Positions 37,040 through 48,483 of a DNA stretch of 49,227 nt are shown here, in pieces (the stretch's first letter is position 1; the number at the start of each line of letters is the position of its first letter). A program made the translations under genes and the position numbers. The DNA lies in contig LRSR01004307.1 of NCBI GenBank assembly GCA_001579985.1, positions 1-49,227 of the forward strand, in the 5' to 3' direction. The stretch comes from Hypsibius dujardini. Lineage: Eukaryota > Tardigrada > Eutardigrada > Parachela > Hypsibiidae. The notes under the pieces were generated by a model, which made no database searches, was not told where the DNA came from, and saw nothing but the letters and a program-made list of their open reading frames with translations.

Positions 37040-38991
37040 AAGAATATAGCAAAATCTCTCGTGCTGTCTCGACCTCGGCCACGTAAACTTCGGGACAATT
37101 AATTAGCAGATTGCAGATTGCGTACTTTAAACGTTTGAAATATGATTGTAATTGAATACAGAATTGTAAACCGACAGTAAAAGTAGCTCTCGTGCTAAAA
37201 TTGGTCAACCCATGTCTTCAGTAAAGAGCATGAAGCCTGAACACAAGCTGGAATACAAAAAAGTGAACAGACAGCGAGGCCCAAACCCAGGCGGAACAAA
37301 ACATCCAACAAATTTGCACGTCCGCCTGAGCATATCTGTCTAGACGACCATCCAAGCAAAAAACTAGGCTTTTCTGCGCACGGTCCTACAGATTTTTACG
37401 GACATTTTTAGGAGTCTCATAACTACAACCTACGTTTTTGTGAGCCATCAGTTGCAGGAACTAAAACATTATTATGAACAATCGAAAATTCTCAGAAGCT
37501 ATATTCTGCTTGAATAAACATGTTGCCATTGCACAACACCCGACAAAACTGCCTACCCTGACGCCTGACGGATAATTATCAGTATGTGACACCTGCCTAA
37601 ATACGTATAACCTGGTGTTGCTCCAGGTCTCTCTTTTCTTCTATACTGTAATCTCTGCCAGGCATTAATCGCGACGGAATTTGTGATATATTAAAGCACT
37701 ATGATTAAACAAGAATTCAATAATGTAGGCGGTTCGGTGGTTTAAAAGTTTGTGAAACTATGGAGGCGTCGCTGAAACCATCGTCGCGGTTAACAGATGG
37801 CTAGGATCTCCTTTACAAACACTGTGGGCGAAATGTTAGAAGCAGCTGATCTTTCATAATTATAATGAATCACATAGAAAGGTTCGACCTATGGCTTTGT
37901 TTCACTCAACTAAACGGCGTAAGCTGAAAGGCCCACATTCCCCCAGCCCCCCCCCCCTGCTGGCTTAACAATTATATCCTTATTGCACTGCAAAAACTAC
38001 TATTCGTTTCACTAGTTCGTTGTTCTGACAATTGCAATACTAATTCTTTTTTAACGTGATCATGGTTTCATCCGTAGTTTTAGGACACGAAATTTATGCA
38101 GACTCAAGACTGTAAGGCATGCTTGCGCGGTCTACCCAATAAGTCGGATCCTCCTCTCGAAATGGCTTACTGGCAGTTTCGCTAATCTTTACACGGGATT
38201 TCAGGGCAAGATGAACTCTCCGATTGCACTCAACCGGGCAGCCTGCTTCGCCTTGCAAAATCAGACGGAGGGGTATGCTGTCATCCTGTATTGAACGCTC
38301 CAATAATGTCGTTCAAGCTCGTGGTCGTTTTTCCATTCCTCGACATTTTTTAACGAGTAATTTATTAGTGGGAGTAATTTAAGCTTAACTTTTGCATGGG
38401 TAGACGTGAAAAATGACGAGATTTACTTCTTAATCACAATGATTCCTTTTTTCATATTTAAACAACTGAATTACAGCCGAAGAACTTGGTTTTTCCCCTA
38501 AACCAATGATTTAAGAGATTCATTAGAACTTGTATTTATTAAAGCTAGTGCACATGGTTTGTCATCGAACAGTTTGTGGCCGGAGCAAGGTTAGAGTGCC
38601 GTCCAGAGGCGCCACCTCGAATTGATGTTTTATAAGCATTTCCGGGTGTGCTTCTCGCTAGCAGTCTTCAAGCATTACGAACGATAAATAGAATTAATTT
38701 TTGCTGATGAATAATTAACGTTATTTGAAGTCCTCGTTTTTTGACAAATGCAATTAACCATAAAAATAATATTAATTAATAAGTTTTTATTATATTGACT
38801 TTGATTCAATTAATTTATTCATTATATACTGGTAAATATTACGTTAATTAGAATATGTTTTATTATTAGATTCTTTGGAGAATTAATCAACGTTTAGGGG
38901 TGGTAAACTTTACGCAAATGACTGTATGGCTATGCAATAACCGAGGATAATAAGCGTATCACAAGACAAGTTTTAGTTTGGCTATATTTAA
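37040..38991. other. Intergenic, nothing recognised
   Basis: About 2 kb without a recognised exon; 38680-38890 is very AT-rich. A 69-codon open frame on the minus strand (38094-38303) has no supporting signal. No guanylate-cyclase or kinase-homology exon was found here for receptor 1. Confidence 0.45.
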
Positions 38992-39484
38992 CCGGCGCGA
39001 CATCTTCCTCAAGCACAAAATGCAGTTCTTCTCTTTCCTCGTATTCCGGCGTTCCTGACGGTCATCCTCCTCTTCCCATATATTTTAATTCGCCGACCAA
39101 CTGTTCGCATGAGTGAAAGAAGACAACGAGCTGCTATCCAGCAGCAGCCATCACGGTTGGCAGAGGGACCAGTCGTGCCCCCCCCCCCGTCCCAACGGAA
39201 GGGCATTCGCCGAATCCTCACGTGAATCTCACTTTGTTGACTTTCAGTGTGACGGTTTTCTACGGTCCCTATTGTGCGTTTAATCTCCCGTTCGACACGC
39301 TGAGTATGGATTTATTGCTAGCCACCTCGTCTGGGCTCAATGGACGTTTTTGCTGTACTTCTGTCAATCGGCGTGTGATTCCGTTTTGTTTGCTTTAGCG
39401 TTCAAACAGGTGCGGGCCGTGTTTGGGCGCCTCATTAACTTTACCGGACACCCTGCGCGAGTACGCGCGGAGATTAGGTCGTAG
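38992..39484 (+). pseudogene. GPCR 3' fragment (TM5-TM7), frameshifted
   Basis: Reads a TM5-like helix (AFLTVILLFPYILI), a basic third loop (RRPTVRMSERRQRAA), a proline run encoded by a 13-C homopolymer near 39178-39190, then TM6 (VNLTLLTFSVTVFYGPYCAF). After a one-base frame change near 39300 comes TM7 (ASHLVWAQWTFLLYFCQSAC, then DSVLFALAFKQVRAVFG). DSVLF occupies the NPxxY position. No exon with TM1-TM4 was found upstream. Missing 5' half plus frameshift: pseudogene fragment, or a gene with an undetected distant exon. Confidence 0.6.
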
Positions 39485-40146
39485 CGAGTGCGGCTAACCT
39501 AGTTATAGAGTGATGGATTTTATTCTCCTTTTCCTTTTTGTATTGGCTGATGTTCTCAGCATTGCCACACCCATTTCTTTCCCGGACACTCCATCCTCAG
39601 CAAAATGTAATCCGTTCCTGTTGATTCACATTTGACACTATACCATCATAAGAAACGGAAAGGTGTGCCTTTGCGGAAATCATCTTATCAATGTGCCGAG
39701 ATAACGATATACAATTGCTGACCATCACAACATCTATTCGATATCTTACTGCAAACGTATACGATCGTCTTAACTCTGTTGACAAACGTGACTGACAAGA
39801 TCTGTTATCGAGTGTTTGGCCACGTCTGGGAGACTTGAAACGAGAATGTTCCTTGCTAGTCAAGGTTTAAATTATTTTCCCAAGAATTGGGGATCAATGA
39901 ACTTTAAGACGGAGAGTATTAATCAGGAGTGAATGGCCATGAAATGAAGCACGTAATAAACGTGCCGAGAACAAACGCTAAATGATATTTTTGCTGCCCG
40001 CTGCAAGAGGAGGTTAAAACGACGCCTACCTGACATGATTCATCCATTTCTCATATCCTATTTTTTGAATAAGCACGTACATGCCAAAATTTAAATTTAA
40101 TATATTTTGAGCAAATCCACAATAAACGCAATATTTGAAGGCACCA
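39485..40146. other. Intergenic, nothing recognised
   Basis: Should contain the promoter of receptor 2. No repeat or conserved coding sequence seen. Confidence 0.4.
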
Positions 40147-43100
40147 ATGAAACTATACGTGGCAATGATTTGGAGAGTGGTTCTATGGGCTCACTTTTGT
40201 AGTGCTACCTTCCAAAAGGGTCCAGTCAACGTGACCTTTACCGCCATCGGTTCTTATCGCTACAGCACAGCGGTACCGGCACTTGAGGCTGCTGTCGGTC
40301 TGATAAACCGCGACTATGACGGACATTTGCACGTGAAGTTGAGCATCATCTTCCCATCTTCTATATTTCCGTGTGAAATCTTCGCGGACAGCATTGTACA
40401 TTATGCTTCGAAGTTTTATTACGGAATGGAGAAGGACAAAGACGATAAGAATATCGACATCTTTTTAGGTCCCAGTAAGTAACCAATTGGGTAGAATATT
40501 TTTTAACTTAGACTTGCGGAACGTTTGTTTCATTAACCAACCAACTGGTCGGTTAATACGTTACTGTACTGGCACAGCAATCTGCTAGTTTTTGTTTGCG
40601 CCACTTCGACAAATGAAAACGTGAAACGAGCCTTATGATTACAAAAATACTCTTTCTTTCAGGTTGTGTGTCTGAAATGAGCCATTTGGCTCCGTTACTC
40701 ACAGGTAAGATAATACAAATTATATATTTAAATCCGAAGCGAGTGAAATAATATTTTAGGGCTTGTTTTTTACAAAAGGCATAACCATCGGTTTTAGAGT
40801 TTAAGCAGTACAAATACTTTTGAATTCTTATAATTGCAGAATTGAACACTCTTTACGCGTCATTGTGAGTATACTAATAACCGACTTTTACTGCACCAAT
40901 GCGTTATTTTATTATTAAATTTCAGCATAGGAACCGATGCATTGTACAGTGATAAACATCGATACCCCACGACCATAACCGCATCCCCCATCCATCAAAC
41001 TGTCTTGCTGCAGTGCTTTCGAACATTTTTGGCCTCCCAAACTTGGAAAAGGATCTTCATGGCCTGTGATGAAAGCACTGTCTCAGCATTCTACCGAACT
41101 ATCTGTGCGAACTTCCGCAGGCAGAACGCGCTGGGTTCTGTTCAGGTTTCGTCCGTGACCTTCAGCACACTGAGACCGCCCGTGGACTATGACTTCATTC
41201 TTCACCAGGCCAAAGCATCCGCAAGAAGTATGAAGTTCCATATACGCGACAGTGCATATCCTGGTCTCGACATTGCTGTACTTGCAGTTGTGCTCCTCAT
41301 AACCAATGTTCAGACTGTGAGGCAATTCATGGTAAGCGTCACCGGGACTCTTCGTAATATTTCGTGTCTCTTCTGATAAATGGGTTGCTGTCAGTGGAGA
41401 AAACACATTCGTTATAGATACGCGCCGGAAAGAGGTCCATGACATCTGCCGAATACGTAAGAACACAAATTAATTTAACAAACTATTCAGTGTCAAACAT
41501 TTTTCCGGAATCCTTTAGATCATGTTGAGTGGCTGCGTTGCGCGGAGAACACGTGCTTAATTAACTAAAAGAACGGTTGGAAACTGTCGCAATGTATCTT
41601 TAATTGGGTACGGAAACTGAATATTGTCTCCTGAATTTGCTGAATTACCGTAGTAAACTGTAGTTCATCCATTTATATCAAACGTGATATTTATCTGCTT
41701 ACAAATGCGGCTCAATTCGGTCGTTGGTGATCAAAATATTCTTTCATGCGAAAAAGGCAATTACGAAACGCCTGCATTATCCGTTTACGTCAGGAGAGTA
41801 TTTCAAAAGAAACTCAAATACAATAATGAAAATATACTGCACCCAAAAACTCAAAGCTCAATAAAAAAGCATGTTGAGAATCTGTTAGTGAGTATTTGCG
41901 CAGAAGTTCGTGAAAAGAGTTTTGAGGTCTACAGTTCCTTCGTGAGCGGAATTTTGTCTTTAACTGCAATTCCAGGTGTATATTTGTATGACCCCGTTTA
42001 TCGCACCTGACTACCCCGAGCTACAATGGCGCTTGGGAGACGTTGACGACCCCGTAAGCTGACAATTCTTTGTCATCCCAGAACTAAAAATAATACATTA
42101 TAATTCCAGGCTGCACACCAGTCGTTCAGGCAATTGTTACTGTTGAATTTTGACAACGACCGAGCCGTGAACACTCTGTCCAACACAACACAGACATTCA
42201 TCAAGGAACGGTCAAGGCTTGTCTATAACTATACGTATGCACCCCATGAAAAGGTATACCGCATCTTTTTAATTTGTGGTTTCCTGTGAAATCAATGCAA
42301 CTTTTTTCGATCTGGTAGATTAGTGCTCCGCTCGTTGCGGGGTACGAAACGTGTTTGCTCATCGCGAAAGTCAGTACCGCCTACTTTCGCTCCGATTTAT
42401 CTGTTTTGTCTGAAGGAGGGCAATTGTTCGTAGGTGCTCAACGAATCTTGGTCGGAAGGCGGTAACGACATCCGGAACGCAAAAATTCTCACAAAACGGT
42501 TTTTTAATCGGACCTTCCAGTTGCCAACTGGTTCAATTTTCATCAACGAAAACGGTGACCGGCAACCAGATTTGTTCATACGACAGTTGAACCCCGAAAC
42601 AGGAGACATTGAGGCAAGTTACTTTCTTAAATATCTGTATAAAGGAGAGGGGAATACTATGCTTGCCCAAATTGAAAGGGTTCTAGATGCCACCAAAGTG
42701 GTACATTCCCAAATCATTTTAAAAAATTACTAACTATTTCCAATCACCGTATTATACCGTACTTAGCAACAAACGACCACTCAGGCAGAGAAAGGAATGA
42801 ATTGTTTGTTATTCTCTGTTATTACAATCGGAGATCAGGAACTCGAAACTGGATGACTGGAAACCTTTTTTATGAACAATTTTTATGAACAATTTTTATG
42901 AACGAATACTGTATGTTACGAAACGTCCAAATGGTAAAAATTGGTTCAGCCAGCCCATGAACCACAGCGGAAAGTTGAACTTTGCTGAACCGTTAAACAG
43001 TATTAAGATTTTGCTGATTGTGGCAAAATTTTACAAGCTGTTTAATGGCCTAGCCGCAAATGGCGCGGATAATGAATCGGCAATTGACTCCTCTTTCAGA

Positions 43101-43666
43101 ATGTTTGGTGATAAAGAGTCATGAGAGACGCCTTTGGAATATGGAGCTCATTCAATTTTGTCACAAAACTTTTCCCTCTCTCCTTAAGATACCACGCAAG
43201 ACCAAAGACTAATTCTGTATTATTTGAAATACAGCCAATTTTATTTTACGTGGCTTCGTCACAAACCCTGAAAAACGTCAGCGACTTTCACTGGATCGGA
43301 GATCAAGCCCCGACCGGATTACCAGAATGCGGCATTTTCAGTTCAGACAATAACGACTGCCTAATTGGTTTGTTCAAACCACACCTTTTTTAACTGTTGA
43401 AGAATTTTTATAATAAATTAAAATAATGCAATTTAAATTACGCGAGCCTAGGTTTGACGTCTCCTATAATTGGAGGGACTGTCGGAGCCGTAATATCTCT
43501 CTTGCTAACTATAGCAAGCTTAGCAATGTTCTACGCTCACCGGTACGGTAATGAAACAAGATCTGTTACGAAGTTTACATCGCGCAGTACTATTTTTGTC
43601 TCGCTGAAGGTACATGATGTGGGGGTCATCTCTGCGAGATCAATGGTGGACAATCGACGGAAATGA
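40147..43666 (+). CDS. Natriuretic-peptide-receptor-like receptor 2, clearance-receptor architecture
   Basis: Eleven exons: 40147-40474, 40663-40704, 40840-40864, 40926-41331, 41418-41456, 41976-42053, 42110-42253, 42319-42369, 42434-42613, 43235-43367, 43452-43666. All are in frame and give 546 residues. Signal peptide MKLYVAMIWRVVLWAHFCSA; then the ANF-receptor (type I periplasmic-binding-like) fold: VTFTAIGSYRYSTAVPALEA, LGPSCVSEMSHLAPLLT, ALYSDKHRYPTTITASP, INENGDRQPDLFI and PECGIFSSDNNDC. One membrane helix (IGGTVGAVISLLLTIASLAM) is followed by a tail of about 40 residues. Length and layout match the NPR-C clearance receptor rather than a receptor guanylate cyclase. Exon 9 ends at a GC donor (GAG|GCAAGT). 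Exon sizes 39, 78 and 51 equal those of receptor 1, so the two are tandem duplicates. Ligand unknown. Confidence 0.82.
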
Positions 43667-44388
43667 AATGATCAATCGAGCGACAAAGTCATCCTTCTGG
43701 CTCTGAGGAATGTCGGAATATTTACACATTTTTGCAGGACTTTAATTAAGCGCGGCAGCAATTGTTGATTCCACGTTTGGATTGCGCATTTTTTGAAATC
43801 GACCGCACCAACATTACTGTATGCTAACGCTCAGAGAAACGAAGGCTTTGACTGAAAAACATTTAACTGATCGGTGTCCGTAGATAATGACGGACTGATG
43901 CATGCCTAATTTCCCATAGCGTCATGAAATGTATCGGATTCCTTACTCGGATTGTGGTGAGGAGACGTGATTAAAGGGCGGAAGGTCTTGCATCAGTATT
44001 CAGTTCCGGCTGTGAGAGCCGACTCGAAAAGATTCCTCGTCAATCATTATTGTATTACGTCTCCGTGAATTACGGATCAATTAACCTACAGAAAGAAGTC
44101 AGATGACACTGCGCTGTAATCAGGGTGCCTCCTTTCCCAAATATAACAAGTGTTGATCGAGCACGTGAACGACGAATGTTGAGTGATCAGTTCATCGCTT
44201 CAGGCCCGACAAGTCGAGCTCAAAACGCACACCTTATTTCGCACATACATTCACATATTTCTTCAATGCGTATATTTGAGTATATAAAACAACAATTGAC
44301 TCCTCTCTCAGCGTTAAGAAACTGCGTCCTTCCTCGCTTAATTTCCTGCTCAATTGAGCTGATTGTGAGAGAAGTCTTTCATTCGTAG
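43667..44388. other. Intergenic between receptor 2 and the exon copy; nothing recognised
   Basis: No kinase-homology or cyclase exon that would extend receptor 2 was found. Open frames here lack signatures. Confidence 0.4.
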
Positions 44389-44470
44389 GTGTTCAATGAA
44401 TCTTGATCGGAAGGTGAAAACAACATTCACGACGCAAAAGTGCTCACAAAACAGTTCTTTAGCGCGTCTC
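44389..44470 (+). pseudogene. Decayed copy of receptor 2 exon 9
   Basis: After an ATTCGTAG acceptor identical in form to that of exon 9 (42434), the sequence reads VFNES*SEGENNIHDAKVLT, then KQFF, against VLNESWSEGGNDIRNAKILT, then KRFF in receptor 2. The Trp codon TGG has become TGA. No neighbouring exons are recognisable, so this is an isolated remnant of a third receptor copy or a partial duplication. Confidence 0.85.
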
Positions 44471-44567
44471 TGATGGGAGCGCCTCTGAGGTGCATGTCCT
44501 TGAAATCTCTCTCTATAGTTCTTTTCTAGATGTTTCCATTGCATTCTGTTGTTTTCTACGAGTGCGC

Positions 44568-45250
44568 TCACGCGCTTGCAGTCGCAGCAGGTTGCGAAGT
44601 ATCATGCGCAGTTTTATACCAGAAATCTGTTTGGAGTTCACTTCCTTTTAGTGCACCGTTGTCTTGCTTCTGATCGATATTGACCGGGCTAAGACCATAG
44701 GTTGAAGGTTGACTTGGAATACCTTGCACCAGCACCGACGGACTGACCGATGCAGACTTACTAAACCTGAAAGATGGTTGCGTTGTCATGTTATGTCTGC
44801 AAATAAAACTAGATAAGGAGATATACTTACACTATTGCATCTACGTAATACTAGCTACTCTCTCAGACTGCCCCAGTGCCATGTACTGCACCCATTGCTG
44901 GACAAGGAAACGTCTTTAGAGAACTTTCGAGAACTCTGAAACTTTTTGCTGTCAATAATAAATTAGATATTCGACATCCTGGCATACAAACGTTTTTATA
45001 AATATAACCTAAATATATATAACCATACTTTAATGTGCTGTCCTTCCGCACAATCAATATCATATTAGCCATGCCCCTGATTTTCGGGGAGCCTCGAGGC
45101 ATCGGAAAGCACGTCTGAAACAAGAACTCTTGTTCTTGCAGTGAGACATTTAATTCATCCAAAACGGAATAGTCAGTCTTAATTGTGTAACCGTTATTAC
45201 ATACTAGGGTACGTAGACCAATTAGTGACTCATCATTACGCTGAAATACA
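44568..45250 (-). CDS. Hypothetical minus-strand exons, unknown function
   Basis: An open stretch from about 45250 to 45016 reads SVLDELNVSLQEQEFLFQT, then CFPMPRGSPKIRGMANMILI and VRKDSTLKY. A second (about 44805-44568), after an acceptor TATTTGCAG, is Ser/Thr/Gln-rich (FSKSASVSPSVLVQGIPSQP) and ends with a stop at 44568. Composition looks coding, but no family is recognised and the connection between them is not proven. Confidence 0.3.
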
Positions 45251-45415
45251 ATTTCCGGGGCAAGTCTACAGTTTCCAGTAAGATCTCAGCTTGTCATTAG
45301 CAAGCTAATGATTTTCACCCTCACAATGAAGGCTAGAGTCAAATCTTCAACTGGCGGAAACGGCCTCACCATTTTCAAGCAAGGGCCCTTGAGCTAACAC
45401 GATATTTTATGTTTT

Positions 45416-45824
45416 GGGAGCATTCAACAATGACGTCAGCGCCATGTAGGGTAGGGGGAGTTGTACTTTGATGACGAGCTCTGACACTAATGGGGTGGGG
45501 ATTCAGCCGTGGCTGACGTCAGCATATATCGTTTCGATTTCTTGCCAATTCCCAGCCTTTGCTGGATTTGAATGACTGTTGCGCTCAGATTATAAAGACA
45601 CCGATGATACGAACATGCTATCTTAATACTTGCTTCGATCTGGTCTCAGTAAAAGATGTGGTTGCAACACTGGATAAGTTTTAGCAGATATAGAGGGTTG
45701 GCTCGAGCTGACGTCAGTGCTTGAAGAACAAGGGGGGTCTAGGAATTTCTGACGAGCTCTGACGGAAGGGAGGGGGAGGAAAGTCGTCTAATATCAGGCA
45801 CTGACGTCATTGTTGAACGCTCCC
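45416..45824. mobile_element. Palindromic MITE carrying four TGACGTCA sites
   Basis: TIRs GGGAGCATTCAACAATGACG (left) and GGGAGCGTTCAACAATGACG (right, reversed) enclose 409 bp. The perfect CRE palindrome TGACGTCA occurs at 45431, 45513, 45709 and 45802, and GACGAGCTCTGAC occurs twice (about 45472 and 45752). No open frame of note. The target-site duplication is not clear, so the superfamily is not assigned. Confidence 0.85.
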
Positions 45825-46043
45825 TTATAATTATGTATATCACCGGCATCCTAATCTACTTCAGCCCTCTGTATTCTTATTTCATGACTGGATCCATATG
45901 AGTTTAATTAAATGCATTGTAATTAGGGTTAGGGATTGTTTTATTCCGGCCAATACATTCCTAAAGGGTTCAAATACAGTGTAAAGTATTTTTATACATC
46001 CATATTTTCACTCAGACTAATCATCCCCTCCCCACTCCGAACC

Positions 46044-48483
46044 ATGGAAGGCATGCAAAATTATTCTAGCTCTCTTACTGCAAACAGATCCTTCATAAAC
46101 GTCTCACAAAAGTACGACTCTCACTCCGTCACAGCCTGGTTTGGCGCTATTGTGTCGGTGCACTTACTGGGAAGCATCCTCCTCGCCCTTTTAATCGCAG
46201 CATCCTTCCACAGCAAAGAACTCCTTCGTGGGTCATGCATCCTGATATTTCATATCATGCTAATCGAACTCCTAATCTGCGCGATAACCAATCCTCTTCT
46301 CAACGTTACAGCATACCTTCATTTGAACCGTCAGTTTGCCCACGTTAACTGCCGCGCACTGATTCTGCTCAACGCAACTTCGCAACACGCCTTAAACTGG
46401 GCCTCCTTGTTGCTGGCTGTGAATCGGTTCGTCGCTATTGTTCATCCACATCAATATGAAAGATGGGTATCAAAGGTGGCTGTGACCTCTATGATTATCA
46501 TACCGTGGTTGGTGGGTCTGGCAGATACCTTACCGGTATATTTTGGCATCGGTGGCGACATATTGCTGGGATCTGCTGGATGTGCTTTTAAGGTAGGAAG
46601 GGGAACCACATCACTTTCACTGCTCCGCATCCGAGCACAGAAATACGTTACGGGTATTAAAAGCTCGCTTATTTTGCGGCGTTTGTTCAGTTATTTCAAA
46701 CTCGCTCATCTCCCTGGTTTTGAAAATAATCGAAAATATCTGCGAGCGCATTTTTGTAATGAGAGTGACATCCTTTGATCCACTAATTATAATGAGAATG
46801 AATCCAATCAAATGAATAAGGGAACAAAATTAAGAAGGTTAGTCTCGTGTACGTGCGCTGCACGTGCCTATTTCCTACAGGCTGTAACTGTATTACAACT
46901 ATTTTAATTTATTCTTTTGAGTTCCTTGCTTCCTCGCCGCTAGTCGTAAAAACGGCGACCAGCAGACAGTTCTAAGTCGGAATTATTTGCACAGCCAACC
47001 ATACAAAATGTCACGTTTTATTACACCTTAAAAACATTACTACCTAACTTCTTTTGTCGATCCTCTCTATTAAAATGAGAGAAGGGAGACTTTAGCAAAA
47101 CCAGTATAGTAGAATAGGCAACTAGGCAGCACCATGAAAACATCCATAAGATTTAATGCATCACTACGCTACCAAAAGTGTACTTCATTGAATATAGAAT
47201 CGTAAATGTCACCGTCTCATTGAGATTCCGTAAGATTTCAAGCATTACCGTATTGAGGATTCTGTTTAAACACTAAGCTTATCTAACCAAACTTAATTTT
47301 GGTGCACTGTTCTCGCATTTGACTTTGAAAGCCAATGCCCCAATTAAGGGGAGGCACTGCCCCCCCCCCTAACGACAGCAAGATTGCTATGGATCCAGAA
47401 AGAAGTGGGCATGAGGATGTCGGATGTCGCGGGTAGCCACGTGAGCCTCGATTAATATCTTTTTAGCAGTTCCTAAGTGCACTATGTAAGCCTTGTTTTA
47501 GTACCTCAGGTGCTGTCAATTATTATCATTAGTGATGTTCCTAGCCAAAACAATGTAAGGCATTGTCGGCCATGCATGCGATACACTAAGTAATACCTTC
47601 ATCTAAATATCAATCTATTCTACACGACGTCTGTAGATTTCTCGATAAAGCCATGCCACTTAATAAGGGTTTTACCAACGTTGCCCGTCACAAGGAAAAC
47701 TTAAAACTTCCGGGTAATGTGAAGCGCAGCGTTGGGTTGACAGCTAATCCATGGTCGTGGGGGGGGGGATCAGCTTTCAGTCCGACACGGCGGCATTTCC
47801 ACGTACTGGGATTATGGAGGTGTGGAACCAAGTTGGACTGAAGTTCCTATGACAAGAGAGAGGAATCAGTCGTCGTCCTTCTTTTCTAGACGAACATTGA
47901 TGAAATTTACGGCACCATCTGGTTCGTCATCGGCGCCTACATTCCGATCGGGTTGATGGGTGTCATCTACCTCACTCTTGGCTTGCGAATTTTGGCATCC
48001 AACCGGAGCAGGCAACGGATCAACAGACTAATTCCGGTGGATGCAGTTTCGACGATGGCTAGAGTGACCGCTGCACAGAAACGCCAGCTATCCTTCGCTA
48101 AGATGCTCATTGGCTCTAGCGTTTGGTATTTGATCTGTTTCCTGCCCGGCCCTATTATCGTTTCGCGTTTCCCTCATTTGTACGGGATAGGCAACCCACC
48201 GATCATGCGACTATGGATATCCGGACTGTTGGCACTATGTGGTTATGCTGGCTGCCCGGTATGATGCCTTTAGATCTCATTCAAATGTCGTGGCAGATTC
48301 GTATTACATGTTCACACATTGCTATGACTGCAGATCATTTTCCTGGTCTCAAGCTCAGACTACAGATTAGGGGTTAAGAGAATCTTCCGACGGCTGAGGA
48401 GAGCGGGGAATGCCATATCACCGCCGAGGAATGGGCAGAGCCAGTCCGTGTCTCGAAACGACCCAAATTCAAAACCCTCCTGA
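46044..48483 (+). CDS. Rhodopsin-family G-protein-coupled receptor, three exons
   Basis: Exons 46044-46592, 47890-48258 and 48334-48483 join in phase 0 and give 355 residues. N-terminal sequons (NYS, NRS, NVS) precede TM1 (AWFGAIVSVHLLGSILLALL). TM3 ends LLLAVNRFVAIVHPHQYERW, with Asn for Asp at the DRY motif. Exon 2 holds TM5 (FVIGAYIPIGLMGVIYLTL), the third loop and TM6 (MLIGSSVWYLICFLPGPIIV). Exon 3, reached over a 75-nt intron, completes TM7 (GCPIIFLVSSSDYRLGVKRI) and a basic tail. Without the second splice the frame would stop inside TM7. Intron 1 (1,297 nt) contains poly-C/G runs but no recognised gene. Orphan receptor; the Asn-Arg motif is shared with the GPCR at 2430-4022. Confidence 0.85.

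Noticed and set aside
38094-38303. 69-codon minus-strand frame as a gene
   Set aside because: No homology signature, splice context or paralogue; typical chance length for this composition.
39009-39221. Arg/Gly-rich minus-strand frame
   Set aside because: Shadow of the plus-strand GPCR fragment, whose TM helices and motifs are recognisable.
41684-42010. Long open frame in receptor 2 taken as coding
   Set aside because: It lacks an acceptor at its start. The 78-nt exon at 41976-42053, in another frame, matches receptor 1 exon 6 in length, phase and sequence.
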